Source of the DNA: Ceratorhiza oryzae-sativae
Taxonomy: Eukaryota; Basidiomycota; Agaricomycetes; Cantharellales; Ceratobasidiaceae
Assembly (NCBI GenBank): GCA_030998015.1
Contig: JARWMV010000016.1
Coordinates: forward strand, 186,001-250,000
Length of the DNA stretch: 64,000 nucleotides
Direction of reading: 5' to 3'
This document shows, one piece after another, positions 57,886-64,000 of the stretch. The number at the start of each line of letters is the position of its first letter. Position 1 is the first letter of the stretch. The translations under genes were made by a program, and so were the position numbers. The notes beneath the pieces were generated by a model. That model did no database searches and was not told the origin of the DNA. It worked only from the letters and a program-made list of their open reading frames with translations.

Positions 57886-59850
57886 TCACCGAACCAGGCC
57901 ACTCGAGGATGCGGCGGAACGCTTGGTCGTCAGTCCCCCAACAGCAGTTACTGCCGTCATGCTGCCCACAAAGACACTGACATGGGTGAACCCATATCCG
58001 CTATTCGAGCTCGTTACTGCTGCCTCATGAGACCTATGCAAGTCTGCAGCAACCAACGGCCCAACTATGGCAGTCACGCCTTTGACCGCGCTCAATAATC
58101 CGATAACAGTCGAAGCCGAGGCATCAGAACCAGCGATCTGAACACTCGCAGCCGTGAAAATCGAGCTAAACCCTCCGCTCTGCTAGATTGCATCATCATT
58201 AGCCCTCAGGTTTCTGGTGAGTTTATACGTACCAGGTTTCCAAATATTACGACGAACGCAAAAACAAGCTGCGGGGTATGAGCGAATCCCCATAAAAGGA
58301 ATTCAGATAGCGAGGCGCCAATACTGGATCCAATTATGATATAGTGGTAAGGCGCAACATCGCAAAGATGCCCAAACGCCATTTGCCATAGCATAAGACG
58401 TCAACTCTCACCCCTGGAATCAAGGAAATATCATCTCACCGATGACGCTAACAAGATCGAAGACGACTAGAATCAGTGTTCCATATGATGCTGGCAAACC
58501 TAGTGACGCGGTGTAGACAGACATGTACAACGAGACTGGGAAGTAGGCCAAGGTCTGAATGAACACAGTCATCGACTATCGACATACAAATGCCGTGTTA
58601 GTGATTCAATAAATTCGCAAGAGTATCTTCACTCATGATCGAAATGAACAGTGGGCTCCACAGGAGCGACCACTGTTGTCGCCGAATACGATCGATAAAG
58701 CTGACACCATTGGCTTGACTCGCCCGCGTAACTGGCAATCTTGGACGGTTGAAATTCAACGCTACAGCTCCAAGTATGAGGATAAGAGTGCAAAAATACA
58801 CAGCATCCATCTCTACCGGTAGAATGAGCTATCTTGTGATTGATAGAGAATGCTGTTACTTGCCTAAACCCGAGTTGGTTCGGTAACAAGTTTATTAAAA
58901 CCGGGAAGACTGCGCCTCCAATCTCGGAACCTCCAAAAATAATCGAGCCAGCCAGGCAACGCCGAACGTTGAGCCATTCGGATAGCTAAACTATTCAGCC
59001 AGGTACCTGAGGGATGCTCAGCAATACTTACATAAACCAGGACGGGTGCATATAGCCCGCCACACCCAACCCCGAAGCAAATTCCTTGAAGAAACATGAG
59101 ATACCATATCTACCGTCTCACACAGGGAGGGTTTGGGGGAGCTAGATACAAATGTACTACGAGGAACAGTGAGAAAGAAAATACATTAGAAAAGAAAAGG
59201 AAAACCCATACCTTAGCTCAACTACGAAGGTAGAGAACTAAGTAAAGAAAATTTCACAGGGGGAACGCATAACATCAGAACTGGATACAGAAATACAAAC
59301 ACACCGCATACATGAACGGATATGATTGTAGATTCAACATATCGGGTGGCAAAGTGAGGCTTAGAACCTTGTAATGTCAGTGGAGGACGGACCTTCGTGG
59401 CAAAGCTGGCCAGCGTGAGACTTCCAACACAGAGTATTAGACTACACCACATGAGAGGACGTATCTGTAGAGACGCTAAAGCATGTGTAATCCGTTTGTC
59501 TGAACAATCTCACTTTATCCGGCCAATGTTTCACGACAAGAATAACAACTAGGCATTCAAAGTGCCCGATGGCTAACGTAGTAGTCCCTACTGCGCCGAT
59601 CGCGGCCTCCGACGCATCTCCAAACGTCTGACGGTCAATGTAATACTCTTGGAATACGCCATACCTATTGCAAGTCTTCAGAAGAGAAATTGAGATAGAT
59701 TAGTAAGTGGAAATCACGAAAAGCCTAGTCCCCACACGAGGGTTTCGAGCACGAACTCCCCAGCAATGAAAGCCCAACCTTTAAATCTTCCATCGGCCAG
59801 GGGTAGAGCCGCGGCAGAAGTCTCCTCCGACGAGACCACGTGTTGTTCAT
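57886..59850 (-). CDS. MFS transporter, monocarboxylate (MCT/SLC16) type
   Basis: Many short exons spell an MCT-type carrier. In order: FKGWAFIAGEFVLETLVWG, SYGVFQEYYIDRQTF, TTTLAIGHFE, RPLMWCSLILCVGSLTLASF, then after an unusually long intron (59110-59392) IWYLMFLQGICFGVGCGG and APVLVY. Next come LNVRRCLAGSIIFGGSEIGG, ALNFNRPRLP, VFIQTLAYFPVSLYMSVY, ASYGTLILVVFDLVSVIGE, MAFGHLCDVAPYHYIIIGSS and LSAVKGVTAIVGPLVA near the end, stopping at 57886. Fungal members carry riboflavin, carboxylates or unknown compounds; none can be assigned here. The first exon and start codon were not found: the frame is open at 59850, and an upstream stop implies another exon. The 3' end is 228 bp from the RPN2 start. 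Confidence 0.85.
59110..59392 (-). repeat. Dispersed repeat filling a 283-nt intron of the MCT gene
   Basis: The flanking exons join as ASFATK and IWYLMFLQG, as in other MCT proteins, so 59110-59392 is intron. It is about five times the usual intron length here, and most of it (to about 59355) matches the repeat at 26975-27300, including the 28-bp identical core at 59212-59239. Inside lies a nested GTATGG...CGTAG segment equivalent to the one at 27111-27163. Confidence 0.75.
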
Positions 59851-60564
59851 TGTATTCTTGTTGCGTGCTTCGTATCTGTTTCGGAGTGCTCCGTCACCAA
59901 GAAGCCAAGTCTAGAGTTGAGACCAAGCGAGAAAAGTACCTGTAAAGGAATAGGAGCCACTTCACTTCGGGTGGACATGGCTTTTGACCATATGTGAGTA
60001 AAGATATACACAAAGGCAATACTCCGTAAAACCCAGTCGATGCGCTTTTGATGAGAGCCGAACAAAAACGCGATCTCTAGATTCTTGAGTCGTTGTCAAG
60101 TACAGACGCCTGGTCGCGTGAGTCACTGATTCAGTGTTATTAATAACAAAATTTTGATCAACTATCAAAAGATAGAGTGAACTGCCAGAAGGAAGAGAAA
60201 GAAGTCATTGACGATCTGTAGGAGGTACCAAGGCAAAACCACCGGCCCTCCGTCATGTTTTTATCGGACACCTCACAGACCTTTTTCTCTTTCTCACCAA
60301 GCTCCATGAACCCTTGCTTGTAAGGCTAGCAGGCCATTAAACCTGAATTCCAAGCCAGTCGGCCCGGCAATGCTACCAACCACGCATCTACACAAATCGT
60401 CGAGTCACGGATATCCATGCGGAATTTTGAGTTTCAATAAATGAATTCCAAATTGAATTCACCACACGTTTTGCAAGGGCTCATGGACTCTAGTTTGCAA
60501 TACATATCAGATCGGTCGGTATAGCGCAGATGGGGCCAAGTAGTTGTTGCTCCGACCCCGAAAA
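59851..60564. other. Gene-free stretch, presumably holding the MCT first exon and promoter
   Basis: About 700 bp between two minus-strand transporter genes. The MCT start codon should lie here, but I cannot identify the exon. No other feature is seen. Confidence 0.35.
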
Positions 60565-62666
60565 TCATGTCATCTTTGTTTGAAGCGCGCCCTCATCTGT
60601 AAAACGAGGGCTCTCGTTCCCTTCTCGTTGGGTGGAGCTTCCACTACCGTCACGTCTCTCTGCATCTTTCCTCATAGATTTTGTGTGAAGTATCTGGGTG
60701 ACCCAACCCAACAAAACGGAAATTATGCTGATGGGTATGGTCGAAACCATCCCGCGTCGGTAGCGTGGCGCGCTGGAGACGGGCCAGATGAGGATGATCC
60801 ACCAAGCTGTGAAGGCATTGCTATTACCAGGATAATATGTAGATCAGGAGGCGAAAAATGTACAAGAGATATTGCTCTTACCTCCACAGATTCATAGAAT
60901 AGAGTATAACTGAACGATAATAAGCACTTATATGCTAAGCGTCAATCAGACTGCACATACAGGAGCGCTCGAGGTCGGATCGAGAGGCTTCGTTTGCCCT
61001 GAGGTACCACACAGCTCAGTAAAGAAACATAAAAGCGAAATCGGTGCAGATACAGACCATGCAAAATTTGAGCCCTGGCCGGCGTATCCACATCCGCCTA
61101 GGTCTGGTTGTATGTCACAATTATTGATGAAATGATTGGCAGGATTGCGACTCACAGAAAGCGAAATACTCTAATGAAGCTCCTGAATCAGGCAGGCGTT
61201 ACGGGAGAGACGGCGGAACTTACTGGCACCCAATGGAATATCCCAGACAAGTAGCATAATGCTGGATATCAAAAGCGCTATACCCATGAAAATATTCACA
61301 CGCCAGCGTTTCCCCCACATATCGGTAGCAAGACCAGCCAAAATAGTGGTAAATATAGCAACAGCGATTAGACCAAGCGCATAATAGCTATTCCGTGGCG
61401 GTCCAGCAATCCTGTCTCGAGTCAGCCATATAGAGACGATTCCATTGGTCCCGTAGCTGTGGGAGTCATGAGAACAAGTTGCTGTAAATCAGCTGTCAAA
61501 ACTCACGCCTCGAGTTGGGAGGTCACGACGAATAATAGCGAGAACATCCAATAGCGCCAACCGCTGAATATAGCCTTGACTGCCGCCTTGTTGAGTTTTG
61601 CCCTCGGGCGTGGTGAAATGCGCGACCTGGCTAGCTCGCGATCTTCATCCGAAAGGTAAAATGCTTTTGTTGTCTTGGGTGTGTCGGGAAATACAATCAC
61701 TCCATAAAGCGCGATTGCGATGGCTATGACACCATCTAGATGAATCATCAGCGGGTTTCAAGACGTAAATGGCCAGAAGGTACCGATGATAAACGTCCAC
61801 TGCCATCCAGCTTTCCCTAGGTTGCCGTTAAGACTGGAGTATATTGCACCTTGCATAAATCCAGAGAACAGCGACCCAATTTGTGCGAAACACGCGAACA
61901 ATGCGGAACCTACGTCGTCTGAGATCAATCGAACCGGATTATAATGGAGTCGCTTACGTTTCCCAAGCTCGGAATCCTTATACCATGACCCTAGAAGCCA
62001 GTGTGCACCGGAGAACTGGAGATTTTCAAACAAGACGAACAAGAGGCGTCAACTAACTCACTGTACTACTCTCTGCCAAGGCCTGTAGGAACCGGATCGC
62101 ATATAATTGTCCTGGTGATTTAACTGCTGACAGGGCACAGCTTAGGGACCCCCAGATACTGTATGATGGTCAATATCTTGTTGCAGTGGTCATTTCAGGC
62201 GTACCAGCCCATGAGGGGAAACCAAAATCTATTGATGATCAGCTGGGCGCTGTCGAAGATAATTTCGCAAAACCGCACCTCGCTGGTAGATATTGAATAG
62301 CAAAGCTGTGGGGAATTTGGCCTACTGTATAGCTGAATGGACCTAGTTACTCGTTCCTTTTTTCAACATGCATTCAATACGTACCCAACCGTAAAGACAG
62401 TCGTGGCCAGCGTGTAGTCATTCCCCTCCAACCCAATAGCCTCCTTCATCCTACAGCTCAATGTTTATCCCAAAAGAGTTCACTAAATATTTCCTCACGC
62501 ACCCGGAGACGTAAGCGAATTGCAAGTTCGAGCGGTTCAGATAGTTGCTCCAGTAGACTAGACACAGGAATGACAAAACGAAAGTGTCGATTTTGACCAA
62601 TAGCCGACGCTCCACTTTGCTGTCTGGATAAGCCCCAAGGACAGCAATTTTAATGGACTCGAGCAT
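60565..62666 (-). CDS. MFS transporter, anion:cation symporter / DAL5 (allantoate, vitamin) type
   Basis: The ATG at 62664-62666 starts a short cytosolic segment (SKVERRLLVKID), then helix 1 with the family motif FVLSFLCLVYWSNYLNRSNL and QFAYVSG. Following exons read MKEAIGLEGNDYTLATTVFT, VGQIPHSFAI, RFWFPLMG, LYAIRFLQALAESST, a large exon with GSWYKDSELGKR and GKAGWQWTFIIGT, then FPDTPKTTKAFYLSDEDREL, SGWRYWMFSLLFVV, YGTNGIVSIWL, WANEASRSDLERSCM and NAFTAWWIILIWPVSSAPRY, stopping at 60565. This order and the LNRSNL and NAFTAWW motifs fit the DAL5/ACS group, which imports allantoate, pantothenate, nicotinate or related anions. Substrate is unresolved. All junctions checked are GT-AG; a few in the middle are tentative. 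Confidence 0.87.
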
Positions 62667-63222
62667 TATCGTGGTAGTAACAAAAAGCAGAGTTCCAGCA
62701 GAAGCTTCACGAGACGAGCAATGGCTTACAAGGCTTACAAACGCTGACAGGATGACGTCGGGGGGTCGTATAGCGTGGGGTGAAAGTATCACAGAATATG
62801 GTAGATCTTTATAGATGGGGCTCAATACATGTCATGAGAGGCCAAGGGAGACGTTCAAGTGCTTATCTCGCTAAACCTCGCCTTCGATGGTAGACAGAAT
62901 CAGAAGATACCCAAGGGATGAGACAGCGAGATCACGTAAGCACTGGTTGAACAAATTGACCTTATTTCAGTGGACCATCACATTATTGGCAACCCTTGCC
63001 AAAGGCCAAGTTCCCCAAAGATACATCAGTACACGAGATACGATTTGATTGACCCGCTTCGAGTTATGCTTGGAAAGATTGATCAAGCCGACCGTGTGGG
63101 CCGACCCTTACCCTGTAGCGATCTCACTCTGAGTGTGAAGACGGGAATGCTCATGGATGCTTCGGAACGAGGAAATTAGAAATGAACGAAACAATTTTAT
63201 TGCATGACGGGGTTCACAGATT
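62667..63222. other. Gene-free stretch
   Basis: About 550 bp between the DAL5-type gene start and the COX6A stop. It should hold the DAL5-type promoter and the COX6A terminator. A plus-strand open frame of 69 codons at 62970 has no family resemblance. Confidence 0.4.
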
Positions 63223-63832
63223 CTAGTCAGTCTTGGACATATCCTTCTGAGTCTGATAGTGAGGGATCGGGTGAGCTACAAATTCTTCATGTTGAGCGGA
63301 AAGTTATGCTGACCTCTGGGTTGAAGAAAAGGCTGTTCATGCCCCATGGGAAGGGTTTGTCACGCTTGTTGAGGTAAGAGTAGTTGGGTTTCTCTGGGAG
63401 GTGCCCGCCATTTTCGTGCTTGAGATGTTCTACATGCTCATGGTGAGCAGACTCGGCTTTCTGGACCCAGGCCGCTCCAACGGCGACTGGTCGTTGCATA
63501 TGTGAGAATGTGAACTCGGAAGGAAGACAGATTCGCACGTACTAACGGGGAAGCAGACAAAGAAGCTAGAATGAACAAGTAGGTGAATGCGTCGTATCAC
63601 AGATCTGGTTTCTGAACGCACCTAATCTTGCGCCAGAGCTCCGTGGTCTCTGCGAGCGAGCATAATTTGGGATCGGCCAACGATGTTATGAGGACGAGAT
63701 GCACGCACCAGCAGCGTGGGCTTTGACGGCGGCGCGCTGAGCAAAGTAGTCGCCTCCTTCGGCGGCGGTGGCAAACGTGCGGCCGCTGCGGCGGGCGACG
63801 CGGGCGAGCGCAAGGGAGCGGGTCAGCGACAT
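63223..63832 (-). CDS. COX13: Cytochrome c oxidase subunit VIa (COX6A/Cox13)
   Basis: Exons inferred: 63709-63832, 63622-63649, 63543-63565, 63314-63486 and 63223-63252, giving 125 residues. The N-terminus (MSLTRSLALARVARRSGRTF) is a mitochondrial presequence. Then TTELWRKI joins, through two very short exons of 28 and 23 nt, to SFFVCFPVIAVGAAWVQKAE, the single membrane helix. The conserved tail reads HHEHVEHLKHENGG, YSYLNKRDKPFPWGMNSLFF. This subunit sits at the dimer side of complex IV and modulates its activity in the inner mitochondrial membrane. The end after the last intron (TQKDMSKTD) is short but in phase. The 23-nt exon is supported by the conserved FVCFP sequence that it restores. 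Confidence 0.92.
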
Positions 63833-64000
63833 GGTGATGGCAGGGATCAGACACTCCTCCGGGTCCCTCCGGGCGTGGCGGCGCTTGCTGATTCCGGGGC
63901 CTGACAAGCGCCGGGCGATCGAGCGCCACTGCGTCCTCTCCACAACATGTGAGTTGGCCTGTTTTCTGTCGGAAATATACACTGACACAGCGCCCAGGGG

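Overview
The window looks like nuclear DNA of an agaricomycete basidiomycete, probably a Rhizoctonia/Ceratobasidium-like fungus. Genes are dense and cut by many introns of about 50-60 nt with GT-AG ends. Single-copy eukaryotic genes are clear: the dynactin actin-related protein ARP1, ribosomal protein S24, proteasome subunit RPN2, cytochrome oxidase subunit VIa and an M17 leucine aminopeptidase. Around them lie F-box genes, MFS transporters, a Zn2Cys6 regulator, DNA transposons and a LINE fragment. The species is an inference from style, not from a database match.

Layout. 1-6.9 kb is repeat-rich: a LINE reverse-transcriptase fragment, a decayed F-box gene carrying a 187-bp MITE, a second F-box gene with one frameshift, and a pogo-like transposon with a dead transposase. 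7-19 kb is gene-rich: a HERP-like ubiquitin-domain membrane protein, an F-box pseudogene, two small three-helix membrane proteins, a Cys-rich membrane protein head-to-head with ARP1, and RPS24 head-to-head with a UPF0132/Tic20-like membrane protein. 19.5-21.7 kb is a second, apparently intact copy of the pogo element. 22.4-24.4 kb holds an unusual protein with an internal ubiquitin-like domain. 25.5-28 kb is decayed sequence plus a dispersed repeat. 28.2-32.7 kb has an MMTAG2-like RNA-associated protein, a GPI-anchored-type sugar dehydrogenase and a subtilase that has lost all three catalytic residues. 34-36 kb and 43.7-50.5 kb hold four related DHA1-type MFS transporters (one on the minus strand, three in tandem on the plus strand), with a hemopexin-like protein and leucine aminopeptidase between them. 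A Zn2Cys6 transcription factor converges on the last transporter. 54-64 kb carries RPN2, an MCT-type transporter, a DAL5/allantoate-type transporter and COX6A, all on the minus strand.

Reading the parts together: the housekeeping genes are ordinary, while transporters, F-box genes and the ubiquitin-like fusion look like expanding accessory families. Several conserved genes (ARP1, leucine aminopeptidase, one MFS gene, the Zn2Cys6 factor) carry 1-2 nt frame breaks. In single-copy essential genes these are more likely sequence errors than real lesions, and the same caution applies to the frameshifted F-box gene. The transposase stops in pogo copy 1 are different: they are CpG-to-TpG transitions and look genuine. 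Exon limits given here were derived by eye from splice consensus, reading phase and family conservation.
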